NCBI GenBank assembly: GCA_015680905.1
Contig: CM027381.1
Coordinates: 54,440,501-54,504,500, forward strand
Direction: 5' to 3'
DNA length: 64,000 nucleotides
DNA from: Coptis chinensis
Lineage: Eukaryota; Streptophyta; Magnoliopsida; Ranunculales; Ranunculaceae
The translations under genes and the position numbers were made by a program. The notes below the pieces were generated by a model, which searched no databases, had not been told where the DNA came from, and worked only from the letters and a program-made list of their open reading frames with translations. Shown in pieces: positions 44,899 through 56,289 of this stretch (the first letter of the stretch is position 1; every line of letters starts with the position of its first letter).

Positions 44899-46238
44899 TA
44901 ATAACAGTGCAATAACACCTTACTCCTACTTTAATTAATTTTGCTAGGAAGAAGTAAAGTTATAAATTGTACTCATTTGATCAAAGTTTCTATTCTCAAT
45001 TATCATGCAATAAAACTAGAGTAAGAATTCGTTCCACTCCTAGTTGCTTAGAAAATAACTAATTCACTTAATGATGGACAATTAAACAATACGAGAGTAA
45101 TTATTCTAAATATAACTAATATGATGAAAACTATAATTTGGTGTATTCTTGAACTATGACAATTAAATAAAGATGTGAATATGAAGAAGGAATTAGGGAG
45201 ATTTGAAATCCACCTTGATTAATCCCTAACATGCTAGTATAGATTTGTTGCAACCCTAATCTTTATATTTTCACACAAGGTTCAACATAAAGGTTAGATA
45301 TTTTTATCCCTAATTATTCATGGCATCTCTAACCAACTAATAATTAGCATGAGAGGAAGTTGAAACCCATTCTCATGGTGAATGAACTACCTTCTAGAAT
45401 TGAAACTCTTAAAAACAACTAATTTATACTAACACATCAAGTCTTCATCAAAGCTTCAATCAAACCCCTCTAATGGAGGTTTAGCTATGGATCATTAGAA
45501 CATCATGGAATAAATAAGAAGAAGAAGAAGACATTATAAAAGAACTACTTTATTAAAAATAACTTGAATTGAATTAATGGTGGTTAGGCTAATAAAACAT
45601 AAACTAGGTTTTAACTAAAGAGAAAAGCTAAGAGACAAGAGGTAGGAGAGGAAAGTTAGAGTTTTGCCTTAGTCCTCTTTATATAGTAGAGGGCTAGGTT
45701 TTACAATTATGTGCATGGGCTTTGGAGCTATATTTTGCGCCACTAAATTAAGCCCAAAACCTAATTACTTAAGTCCAAAAAGGATTTATATGCTGGAAAT
45801 TACTGCAACAGCCTTTTTGTCCACTTTTTCTCTTCTGATTGGATCAAAGCTTAGACCATTAGAAAGATATTTCCAAGTCGGTCGTTTTGACATATAATAG
45901 GCCCAATTACGAGGTCTGAGTCCAAAGATACAGTCTAAGGAAGTTTTGTTGACTTTTATGCTCTATTTCTGCCCGCGTTGACTTTGACTTTTCAGCTTTT
46001 GACTGGGCTTTAAAAAGGCTTTTTCTCCTTGAAACTTGGGATTTAACCATAGAACTTCTTAGCAACCAACCTTTGCTCTTTTCTCTTGCAAAAATGACAT
46101 ATTTCTTCACATAATTGATTCCAAGACCTGAAATACACAAAAGTACGTAAACAATACTAACTCTTATTTATTATAAATATAATTAGTCTATATGTAATGT
46201 TATTAAGGGGTTAAAACTATAATTTTGGGCTCTTATCA
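44899..46238 (-). mobile_element. Solo LTR of the A/B/F family inside gag of E (1340 bp)
   Basis: The right end reads GGGCTCTTATCA (46238), identical in type to the LTRs of A, B and F. The left end begins TAATAACAG at 44899, a slightly altered TGATAA start. Flanks GACAA (44894-44898) and GACAG (46239-46243) form a 5-bp target duplication with one difference. Contains the family's conserved block (45830-46240) and a CTTTATATAG TATA-like site (45669-45678). No internal sequence is present, so it is a solo LTR. Confidence 0.87.
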
Positions 46239-46497
46239 GACAGCTCATTGATTTGTTGGTTCACTTCGTTTATACTGTCCTCAGCGGTGACTCCGTTTGG
46301 GTTCTGGGATGCCACCTAACTTTTTGGTGCAGTGTTTTCCTGTCTTAAGAGAGTGATGCTGTCGTTCATGGTTCCCATCTGGGTGGCCATGCTCTTCATT
46401 TGTTCTTGGAGGATTTCCATGCTTTGTGGGCTTGAGATTTGTTTGAATGTTTTTGAGGGATTGTGAACTCAAGAAATCGAGCCACAGATGGCGCCAA
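46239..46497 (-). pseudogene. PBS, leader and gag N-terminus of element E
   Basis: Directly inside the 5' LTR the minus strand reads TTGGCGCCATCTGTGGCTC (PBS, about 46478-46497). The coding text that follows is equivalent to a gag N-terminus rich in Q, M and N (for example EQMKSMATQMGTMNDS). The gag continues on the other side of the solo LTR at 44898. Confidence 0.75.
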
Positions 46498-47082
46498 TGT
46501 AAAAGTTATATTTCATTTAACCTTACTGGAGTAGGCAATTTGGGGGAGATGGGTTGATGGATTGGGTTTGACCGAGTTTGTTTGGACGAACTGCCTATGT
46601 ATCAAGTTCTCTCTGCTGGGGGGAGACTTAAATCAAGTCAGACGTAGTTCCTCATCCTCTTTATATAGGCAAGGTGCCCGCGCCTCTTGCACTCCCACGT
46701 CAGGTCAGATCCAGGTCTTCAGGTCACTCATCGCCTTCCATGATGGCGAGTTATGGACATTTACTGTGATGCGCACCTAAAGCTTTGGTCTTGATGTCAT
46801 TCATAAAGTCATACGTTACTAGCTGTTGTGGGATGAGAAGAGTGAGTGTCAAGGAGATCGCTACTAAGCGAGATCGCCAACTCTACTCGAGTCACTTTGA
46901 AGCGAGCTCACAGGACGAGTGCCTGTGGTGATATCGCCTTGAGCGCAAGTTGCATAGGTCATTTGCCTGAGTCGAGTCACTATGGAGTGAGTTTAGAGGA
47001 CAAGGATATTGGGTCAGTTGGTAGTTCTGTATATGCTGGACACGTGTGTGATATTCATTGGATGTGAATATTACTCCTCACA
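46498..47082 (-). repeat. 5' LTR of element E (585 bp)
   Basis: On the plus strand starts TGTAAAAGTT and ends CCTCACA, with TG...CA ends. Its inner 445 bp match the partial LTR at 35724-36150. CCTATATAAA (minus strand, near 46660-46669) is the probable TATA box. The PBS lies immediately to its left. Confidence 0.88.
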
Positions 47083-47336
47083 TGCGTGCCCATATCCCTT
47101 AATCCCATGCGCTTCATGGTTCATTGGCGGGGCTAATGTGTTGGCCCACTAGAACTCAAGCACACGTACATAATCCAAACACAATTTTTTTGTTTCTTAG
47201 CCACATATTCTTGATCTTTGTATCTCCCCGTATGGCCGAAAGTTTTTGATATATTACGAAATATTAGATATATGCCAAAAACCCAATAATACAACGCTCA
47301 TCTTACCGACCAAGTGCCTGATATAGCCACTGTCAC
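47083..47336. other. Short unique-looking spacer between E and F
   Basis: 254 bp without a gene or recognised repeat. It forms the left flank of element F. Its last five bases (GTCAC, 47332-47336) are duplicated after F at 60161-60165, so before the insertion of F this stretch was continuous with 60166 onward, that is, with the upstream region of the hAT gene. Confidence 0.8.
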
Positions 47337-48986
47337 TGATAAAACATTAAATTGATAGTTTACCAACGAAATGAACGATGAACTCAAAACGTAAGTAAAC
47401 TAAAACTATTTTATGAGCCTATATTTTATCAAAGATTCTACTCTCATATCCTATGAGATATAGTGGAGTAGAGTGATTCGTTCCACTCCTAGTCCTTCCG
47501 CATGCTGTGTTCTTTACGTATAAGTACTCTTAACTAAAAAGTCTAATGAGAGATTTACGAAATGGCAACTAGACTACGATGCAACTACCCACAAGATGCA
47601 ACTAGTCGACTATCAGAACAACTATAGGAATGCTACGTTGATTCTATGATAAGGAGTTAGAGGGGGATTGATTCCACCTTAACTCGACTTAATCCTACTA
47701 TCGATTTAATCGTCAGAATCGAATTGAATCGCTTCGCAGAACAATATGGTTACTCCTAATCCCTAATTACACATGGCATTTCTACCAATTCATAACTAGT
47801 ATGTGAACGATTAAACCCATTCTCATGGTGAACTAATCGTTTCTAGAGTGGAAAGGAAATTACGACGACTCAACGATAATCGAAATCAAGCTTTCATCAA
47901 GGCTTCTCAACCCCCTCAATGGAGGTTTAGCCGAGAATCATCACGTTATCATTCCTAATGGAATTCAAACAAGACATGATATAAAGATTGAAACTTAGCT
48001 TGTTTAAACCCAATTCAAAACTACTAATGCAATAATTGAATTAAACTAATAATGGCAATTACTTGAATCTACAAATTGAAACTAAACAATTAATGGAAAT
48101 GAAACTAACTTATGGAGAACACTATTTTATTAATCTAATGAATAATAAAACAATGATTCAAATACTAAATTAATAATCTAACTAATCTAAGTCTAGCTAT
48201 CTACGTAATAAGAGAAATTAGATCTAAACAATTGTAAATGACAAGAATCGAAATTGACAAATAGCTATTTTATTTATCAAACTAATTAAGAACAATGATT
48301 CTAAGAGTTTAATCTAAAACAAGAATTGAATATAAACTAAACTTAATTTAATTAAATAAAAACTAGATCTATAATTATCTATTGTTTTAGGTCTAACTAG
48401 CTACCATTAACTATCTACCATTAACAAAGAGCTAAGCTTTTGTTTTTATACTTTCAGATCCAAAAATCGTGCATGGGTTTGGAGCCATGTTTTGGGCCAG
48501 AGAATCAGGCCCAAAACCAAATTCTTTCAGTAAAAAAAGGCCTCTTCAGCTGCAGTTGGCTTCAATAGACTTTTTATCCACTTCTGCTCCTCTGATTGGG
48601 TCAAGGCTTAGACCATTGGAAAGCTCTTTCCGAGCCGGTCATTTTACATAAGGTAGGCCCCATTCCGAGGTCTAAGTCCAAAGATACGGCCTTTGGAAGT
48701 TCTACTGACTTTGTGTACTGTTTCTGCCCGCGTCGACTTTTCAGCTTTTGACCGGGCTTCAGAAAGGCTTTGTCTTCTTGAATCTTGGCCTTTAGTCACG
48801 GAACTCCTTAGTAACCAACCTTTGCTCCTTTATCTCGCTAAAGTGGCACATTTCTACACATAATGGACTTTGAAGCCTGAAATGCATAAAAACACGTAAT
48901 CAGTGTTAACTCTTAATTATTACTCACATAATTGGTCTAATAGTATGATATTCATAGGTTAAAACTACAGTTTTGGGCTCTTATCA
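47337..48986 (-). repeat. 3' LTR of element F (1650 bp)
   Basis: Starts TGATAAAACATT and ends GGGCTCTTATCA on the plus strand. Nearly identical to 58502-60160, with scattered substitutions and a few 1-bp indels. TTTTTATAC at 48443-48451 is the TATA position on the minus strand. Short ORFs in it also occur in the other LTR copies and are not genes. Confidence 0.94.
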
Positions 48987-50793
48987 AACCACCCCCAAAC
49001 AGCATTTTGCTTGTATTCAAGCAAAGATGAGAAATTAGAATAAGTGACCAAAAATGGAGTTCTAACTACTCTCGTTTCACTAAGTGCGATTGCATTGACC
49101 ATATGCAACAAGGCCTTAAACGACTAGGAATTCCCTAGTGGACGAGTTATAGCCTCGTGAGAGTTTTCCAGTGAAGGTACTCACAAACTTCATCTATACT
49201 ACAACGACTAAGAAATAAAACTATTGTTTCCTTATTCATGCTCTAAATTAACTATACCTCTCACTAGCAATGCATATAGAGTAATCAAGTCGAAACCTAA
49301 GCTAATATATGCATAATAATCAATCATCTACAATAAACATATATACAATGAGTAATACTATAAAATGCCTAGCAGGTTCGTTTCTGAAACTCGGGATAGC
49401 GTCCTTAAGTAGGTTCTCACAATAATAGTCAAGATACAACACTATAATTTTTCCACTCGTTCATTACTCCAATGCAAGTGGGCACACTTTACCTTACAAT
49501 CTTAATGACAACAAGGAAGTTTTGAGTCCACCAAACACATCCGCCACTTACTATCACACTAACCTATTCCTAATTGAGCTAGAGGTCTTTATTAGGTGTC
49601 ATGGGATTAGGAGATGGTTTAAGAAGGAAAGAAATGAATATTCAAAAAGGACAAGTCTGAGATAATAGAGTCTTCATATTATGTAACTTAGAGAAAACCT
49701 TGTTATTTTCTTTTGCTTCTATACTTTGTTTCTATCCTTAGCCATATTTTTTTTCTTTTTCTTTTCTTTGGCTTTTGACTCCCTTTTATTCTATTTTTGG
49801 AGTTTTTATTTTATTTCTATTTTTATTTTTCTTTTCTTTGGATGGAAACTTCTTTTCTTTATTTTCTGAAGCAATTAACTAACTTTTGTATACAGTGTTT
49901 TTCTTCTTCTTTCTTCCTCATTCTATTCTCGGACTTATCTAAATTGGGTAGGTTGAATTTTTATTTTGTTTTGTTTTGTAACAGGGGTAAAGGATTTGTG
50001 GTTTATGAAAGGCTAAAGAAAGGTTCAGAGGGGCTTAACTAGCGGAAAATAATTCATAGGTTTGAATTTTTGGCTATATCGATCCAAAGAGAGCCTAAAT
50101 TCTCGCTTAGGATATGGTTTAGTGATCAAGCAAGTGGACGGTGTGATTTCTCTATCCGGATTTTACTTCTCCCTTGTGTCATTTCTCAAATGTTTCGGCT
50201 CATATAAGGCTTTAGGCTATATTCTCACAGGATTTGTAATAAGTACTCTAGCCTAGATTTTAAACTTATCGCTAACAATCATCGATACTCATGTAATATA
50301 TTTATAGATAGATGCAAAGATTATTACCTATATATTAACCTAAGTTTCTAAAAATTATTCTAATGCAAAATCTACGGAGACTTCTAGATTATTAAGAGCA
50401 TAGAGAAGGAAAACAATACCAATATTCCTAAGTGTATAGCATGAACTTATTTATTTATATTTTTAAATTTTTGAAATTTTGACTAGAAAACAAATGCATA
50501 TTATACATATCTATATCCTAACAGATGCCTTAATTACACGTGTTTCTATGCCCCCCAAAACAAGAAGCATGCTTTGTCCTCAAAGTATTTTAAATAAAGA
50601 GGGTATGAAAAATACCATTGAAACGCATGAAATTCAGGAACATCTGCAAAACAAAGTTATAACGTACTAATATAGGAAATAAAAACTGACACAACTCTAT
50701 ACGAGTTCTACCCATTATGGGGTTAACAAGAATGAAATTGTTTGGGACATAAGCAGACACTAACTAGAATTAAAACTAACCTTATCTCCCGCA
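48987..50793 (-). other. 3' untranslated region of element F
   Basis: About 1.8 kb without a supportable gene. Next to the LTR is the G-rich tract (plus-strand ACCACCCCCAAAC, 48988-49000). Around 49740-49920 the plus strand is a long T/C-rich run (purine-rich on the element strand). Confidence 0.6.
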
Positions 50794-51906
50794 TTACTCA
50801 TCATCTTCCTCATCCTCTTCTTCTATAAAGAAGTGAGGTTCCTTCGCGTCCTGCCATGCCATGATAATTTGCCAGGCTTCCCACCATTTATCATCTATTA
50901 TTGCTAACCTATTAAGAGCCACTTGGTCTGACGGGGTATAGGGTGCAACCTGATGAGGTTGTATCCTCCACCCTTGCCAAGTCATTGCACGGAAAGATCG
51001 AATAATACTATTTGTGCATCTTACAGTGTCGACCGTAATCCAATCCATGAAACGTGTACAAAAAACAGGAAAGAAACATAGCATAATACGGGAAATTAGA
51101 ACAGGCATAAGAAGGAACTTATGCCTCATGCTATGGGATCGAGCTAAACTAGACATCAAGGTTCGGGGAAGGTCATGACACATACGTCCCGTGGCTAAAG
51201 CAAGGAAGACGCTGCAAGTGGCATCATTCACAGAAGAAAAATGCTATTCCCCTAAAATGTTTAGCATGATCCAAAACATAACAGTTCCTATGTTCATGGA
51301 CAGGCTACCAAAGGCGACGTTATATTCCCCTTGGTCCTCGATACGGAAAATGCCTGCGCCATACGACTCATGCAAAAACTCATAAGTGTAGACATACATA
51401 TTATCTACCCAATAACACCATGGGTCTTGTATTTCAGCGGGCATAGCAAGTCCAAGCACAAATGCTAGCAAGAACCTGGTAATTTCCATTGGTTCATTAT
51501 TGATGTTGATGGAGAACACTTGTTCTCCATCTGGTCTCTCAAAGAAAATGCAGTTATCGTAAAAATAAGATGCTAGTGTTGGAGAATAAAGCGATCGTCT
51601 TACCATAAGCGGTTCCCAATTTACGTATGTGATCGCTTTCACTAAAACCAAGCACCGTAAGTAGTGCTTTTGGAACAAATCTTCGAAAAGACTGTTCGGT
51701 ATCAATGTAGGAGATGTCATCTCAAAATTATGCTCTGAAATAGCTGCGAATGATCGGGGAACACCCCGCAGAAAAACTGGAATTTTTACGGTCCACGGAA
51801 GTCGTATGAAAGCGCTTCTACTTAGCGCTGGTCGCTCACCTTGGGCGAAAGTGCACTCGACAAAAATTCTGAAAAAAAAATGTAGGCGAGGCTCCTCGGG
51901 CAGCAA
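50794..51906 (-). pseudogene. Extra ORF 2 of element F (env-position protein, broken)
   Basis: Two adjacent minus-strand frames. The first (51906-51244) contains NSLFEDLFQKHYLRCLVLVK, VNWEPLMVRRSLYSPTLASY, EPMEITRFLLAFVLGLAMPA and WCYWVDNMYVYTYEFLHESY. The second (51231-50794) includes RTLMSSLARSHSMRHKFLLM, a VALNRLAIIDDKWWEAWQII stretch and a strongly acidic end (EEEDEEDDE). The DLF, WEPL, YSPTLA and LG-x-P landmarks match the extra ORF of C and D. Position between pol and 3' LTR is that of the Athila extra ORF. Function unknown. Confidence 0.7.
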
Positions 51907-52306
51907 AGCGCCGAGAAGTCTTCAAGATCGGAAATTGAGATCTAAACGTGGGAATCGTGGGAGTGAAAGGTGAGTGATGGAGGTTAGGTGTAGTGTGAGT
52001 TGTGAGTGTAGAATGAATGAAGTTTATATAGGTTTAAAGTTGCTAAACGGATCGAAGTTGCCAAAAGTTTTTTTACGGCAGTTTCCGGAAATCCTAAACT
52101 TTCCAAACCCGAAAACAGAAACAACTCATTTCCTTGATTCTAAAACAACCCTAGTATCTTTTAGGTTGAATTTAGGATAGAATCTACCTATTTAATCGAG
52201 ATTTCATATACTTATTCATAGATTTGCCTAAACGGCCATATTTTCACCTTGACTCCGCAATAAATTCTAAAACAAGGGTCATATAAAAATCATGCTGGAA
52301 TAGATA

Positions 52307-52335
52307 ACACCACCCCCAAACAATTTGGGAAGGTG
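52307..52335 (-). repeat. Internal G-rich hairpin tract in element F
   Basis: On the minus strand CCCAAATTGTTTGGGGGTGG, an inverted repeat with a G-rich arm, like the tract beside the 3' LTR (48988-49000) and that at 54326-54340. It lies between extra ORF 1 and extra ORF 2. Confidence 0.75.
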
Positions 52336-52499
52336 GGATCAATATTAAACAACCACACACAATGAAAATAACCTCATTATATTAAAATTTCCATTCGAAG
52401 TACATTTCACTACAAAATTCAAATTACGGAATTAAACTTACATTAAAATAAATAACAATAATGAAACTACAAATAAACATCAAACGATACTATCCCTAA

Positions 52500-53656
52500 C
52501 CACTTCGGTACTGGTAGCGGAGGGGCACACGCCAGAGATGGCTCCGAAGCTCTCGATGGGCCACCACCATTCGCCTTTTGGGCGACGACGCCTCGTGCCT
52601 CGATGGTGTGTCCTCGGAAGGAGAATCCCCGAGGTGGGAATCATGCAAGCATGTCGGCCCGAATCGGCGCCGAGCTTCTAGCTCGCCCCATCATCTGTTC
52701 CACCGCTCATCCTCATTTGGGATCGGATCTCGGTTATGATGGATAGTAGCCTCGCCGAGTCCGGAGGTCTTCGTAGATAGTGTTGAGTGAACGCGATGCC
52801 ACGATGAATAACGGCCATGCGTTCGCGATCCGACCAACACCTCTCGGGGCATCCAGATCAAAACAAGTCAAGTCCTCCTCATCCTCCTCGGCATTCTCAT
52901 TTCCCCATCCTCCTCGGCATTCTCATTTCCACCATCCTCCTCATCCTCTACCCTATCCTCAGGCAACCTCCAAACTCGTTGGACACAATCCTTATAGATG
53001 CGAGGATTTGGTGTTGTAGGTGATGTAAGACCTATCGATTTGGAGCTACTCTCAACTTCAAAGATGATCTTGGTTATCAACACGCGGGAGAGGTGCAACA
53101 GCCTTCCCTACTCCCCTAATCATGCTAAGCAAAAACTCCAAGATACGTAACTCGCACTTCGCTCCGGAGTTTCCATAAAATGTGGAGGCAGTTCAGCCGA
53201 TGTCGCCGACCTTCTCCTTGCCCGGGACGTTGATTAATCCATCGAAGCTGCAGCCGGCAAATTTGTATGGTTCGAGGGATGCTCGGCTTAACACAATGCG
53301 ATTTCAGATTGTAGTTCCTTCCGAATCGCCACGCGGCATCAGCGGCTCTACCCCATTATATTGGGACTCCTGTAACGTGACATCCGGGATGGATTCTAGG
53401 TGGAATGCCTAGAATCTCAGCCAACAACCAGATAGTTACTTCCTTCCTCCTCTTCGCCACCATAACAAAAATTCTAGTCCCTCCAACTCCCTCGTGTTGT
53501 AGAACCGTCGGACTAAGTCGCCGTGGTAAAAGGCGATCGGGTCGAGTACCACAAGCTATTCCAAATCTCTATCGATCATTTTGTCACCGTGAAAAGCGGC
53601 GAAGTGGTCGCCATAAAAGCTTGCTCGCAAAATTCGACGTTGTTGAGCCATTTTAG
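52500..53656 (-). pseudogene. Extra ORF 1 of element F (broken)
   Basis: Starts MAQQRRILRASFYGDHFAAF at 53656. Shortly after comes text with FYHGDLVRRFYNT and, in another frame, IWLLAEILGIPPRIHPG, the kind of R-x-FY...EILGIP order found in plant putative transposon-protein domains. The remainder to 52500 is degenerate, with a serine/glutamate-rich part around 52870-53000 (repeated GNENAEEDGE-like text). It is a second extra module in front of the one at 51906, not seen in C. Confidence 0.5.
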
Positions 53657-55102
53657 TGTTTGGAATGTAGTAGGGGTTTAAATGGAATGTGGTGTTGGAA
53701 TTTGAATCGACCGACTGAAGCAAACAGTGGTGGTGGCGCGACAGCTTGAATTTGTAAATTTTCGTGGGTTTTTGGTGATGTAAGTTGGTGGATTTGGTGG
53801 TGGTTTGGTTTTAGAGGAGATTTGAATTGGATTTTTGATGGTTGGCATGGGTTAATTTGGTTTCTTTTTAATTTTTTTTTTTTTTTTTAGGTTTGGAGCT
53901 TTGGTGGTCGTTAATGGCAATTTGGAAAGATGAACGTGACTGTTTGGGGAAAGGTAAGGGCGCGGGTGCGCTGCCGGTGCGCGCGGGTTGGGCCCAAGCC
54001 CAATTCGAAATTTTTGAATTTTTCGATTTTTTGCGAAACTTCAAATCAAAATTGCCGCTTCGTTACCGGTCCGATTTTTGCGAATGAGATATGGAAATGA
54101 TCAGGAGAGAATTTCCAATCCAATGATCCATAAAATACTCTATTCTGACTGTGGATGACATATAAATAGTAGAAAATGCCTTGAAGTGCGTGCATGACGT
54201 ACGACATTATGCGAACGACTGAACTCTAAATTCATGATTATGTCAACCCGGATTGAAATACAATTAAACGGCCTAAGCAACTCTAATGGGACATAAAACA
54301 TTCTAGAACGGAAACACGAACACCCCACCCCCAAACAAATTTTTTACAACAAAGCTTAGAAAATTTGTTTTTTTAGCAGTGGGTCTTTTAAAGTCAGATT
54401 CCCGAGACTTCCTAGATTACTATGTTTATTCTTTAATATATATATATATATATATATACTTTTATAATGAAAAACAATAAACAAGAAAGACATAATTCAC
54501 CCCATAGAGAAACATGACTCAAAAATCCGAGAAAACATGCAAGAGTGGAAAACGTGAATTATGTTAAACGTGGACTTAGGATCCGTACTTTACAGCCACA
54601 CACTCCGTAGGAGGACCGGTTACCTTAATGGTGCACTCACCAATATATGGAAATGAAAGAAAATGCACCAAACACAAAAGTTGAGTCGTTTATAGTCAGA
54701 TACTCGAGACTTTATCTAAACATATGTATGAACATACAGTTTATCATATATCAACAACCGAAATAGTTGTGGATCATTCCATAAATAAATATCACAGAAA
54801 ACATATCCAAACATAATCAAGCACCAAGATTTCCTATGACGCAACCTAGTGAAATGAAAGCGAAGTCGGATAACCCTATTACGTAACCTAGCATGCACTT
54901 TCTTTTTCATTTTTGAACGAGAGGGTGTTCTAGTAAATAAGTGTGAAAAAGTGAATGGTTGTGGAGAATATGGTGGATATGGATAAGTTGTAGAAGGAAA
55001 GCATGTAAACAATGAGGATGTGGGTTTAGCACAAAACTCATTCATGGTGTGTATAGGGACTGTTTCAAGTCTGAAAATGAAGGTGTCAAATGCTTTGTTC
55101 TT
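53657..55102 (-). other. Spacer between protease and extra ORF 1 in element F
   Basis: This is where reverse transcriptase to integrase would be expected, but only 1.4 kb is present. One minus-strand frame (55045-54716) starts MNEFCAKPTSSLFTCFPSTT and is rich in P, F, R and K; it resembles no pol domain. Also here are a G-rich tract (plus-strand CACCCCCAAACAAAT, 54326-54340), a TA microsatellite (about 54437-54459) and one GC-rich GGGCGCGGGTGCGCTG motif (53958-53973). Confidence 0.65.
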
Positions 55103-55825
55103 CTAAAGTATTTGTTTACTAGGTGGATTTAAAAAATTATGAAGCACAGAAGAAACAAAAGGATCGAGTGCAAACTCGAGATTCCTTTGAAAGGGTGGAA
55201 GGAGGGGAGTAGAGGTGGATGTTGTGCAAAGTAGTTCTTGATAGGGTGAATCATCACCTGCTCTAAGAAACTCATCGAATTCCTCATCTAGATTGGTCAT
55301 ATCCACGTTACTATGATAGTCCGCTACATCTTTAAGAAAGTCATCTATCTCATCCTCATCCGTAATATGTGTATCGACTAGTGTAGGGATGAAAATGTTG
55401 GAGTCTGAACTTCCAAAGGAAAGAAATTTGGGCATATGATTATCAGGGAACGTGTTGTTGAAATAATCTCGAGCAAAACTCTCGATCATGCTAACCTCTT
55501 CTTGCCAAGACGAATCGGGTAACTGTGTCTTTGTTTTAAAAACATTGACTTCAATAGCAAGATGGCCAAAAGACATGGACATTGAACCATCGCGGCAATT
55601 AATGAGCGCATTGGCAGTTGCCAGGAAAGGACGCCCTAAGATGATCGGGACAGAGTCGTTAACGACTTCTGTATCGAGGATGACAAAATCAGCCGGATAG
55701 TAGAAATCCTGAATTTTTACCAGAACATTTTCGACCACACCCTTAGGATACTTAATAGACCGATCAGCTAATTGCAACGTCATTTTAGTGGGTTGCATCT
55801 CGTCTAGACCTATTTTTCTATACAA
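55103..55825 (-). pseudogene. Retropepsin and linker of element F
   Basis: A long open stretch from just after the active site: LADRSIKYPKGVVENVLVKI, YYPADFVILDTEVVNDSVPI, ILGRPFLATANALINCRDGS and IEVNVF. It then runs into an acidic linker (DEDEIDDFLKDVADYHSNVD) and ends at FLNPPSKQIL. In autonomous relatives the linker leads into reverse transcriptase; here the frame ends and no such domain follows. The upstream sequence (to about 56150) contains the rest of the protease and the LPFLEAIK-like linker. Confidence 0.85.
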
Positions 55826-56289
55826 ATAAAACGGGAGTAAGTTAACACTAGCCCCTAGGTCTAATAACGCTGTCGTCAGATAGGAATCTCCTAAGGTGCA
55901 TTGTACGAGGGGACGACCGTGGTCCTTATACTTAACAATTCCATTATGTTAGGATAGAGTTGGGAATTGTTTTCGTTAAAAATCGTCTATTGGTATATTT
56001 GTCTTACGCCTAGTAGTAGTACACAACTCCTTAAGAAACTTAGCATGGTGTGGTAGCTTTTTAATAGCTTCGAGGAAGGGAAGGTTTATAGTTAGATTCT
56101 TGAAAACGCCCCTAATCTCCTCATAATTAGTATCCCTAGTTAACACGGCTAATTTTTGTGGAAACGGTGGTTTCGTCTATATTTACCAATGGTATCACAT
56201 GGATGTTTTAACCGTGGCTTTCTCGTTTCTTAGGTTGTGTTGTAACTAGTACCTCTACAAAGGTGGTAGGCTCTTAGGTTTCTATTTCG

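Larger units (their letters stand above)
35724..47082 (-). mobile_element. Tat-lineage gypsy retrotransposon E with antisense extra ORF (broken)
   Basis: In element order: 5' LTR 46498-47082, PBS (46480-46497, TGGCGCCATCTGTGGC), gag, protease, RNase H, a second archaeal-type RNase H, integrase, a tandem-repeat spacer, an extra ORF on the opposite strand and a 3' LTR (35724-36150, partial). The dual RNase H marks the Tat lineage. Reverse transcriptase proper is essentially absent. Two foreign LTRs are inserted (41865-43283, 44899-46238). The LTR pair differs by very roughly 8-10% over the part compared by eye, so it is an old insertion. Many breaks. Confidence 0.85.

Noticed and set aside
54716-55045. 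109-residue basic, proline/phenylalanine-rich frame in F as a real protein
   Set aside because: No recognisable domain and no counterpart in C; kept only as part of the spacer description.
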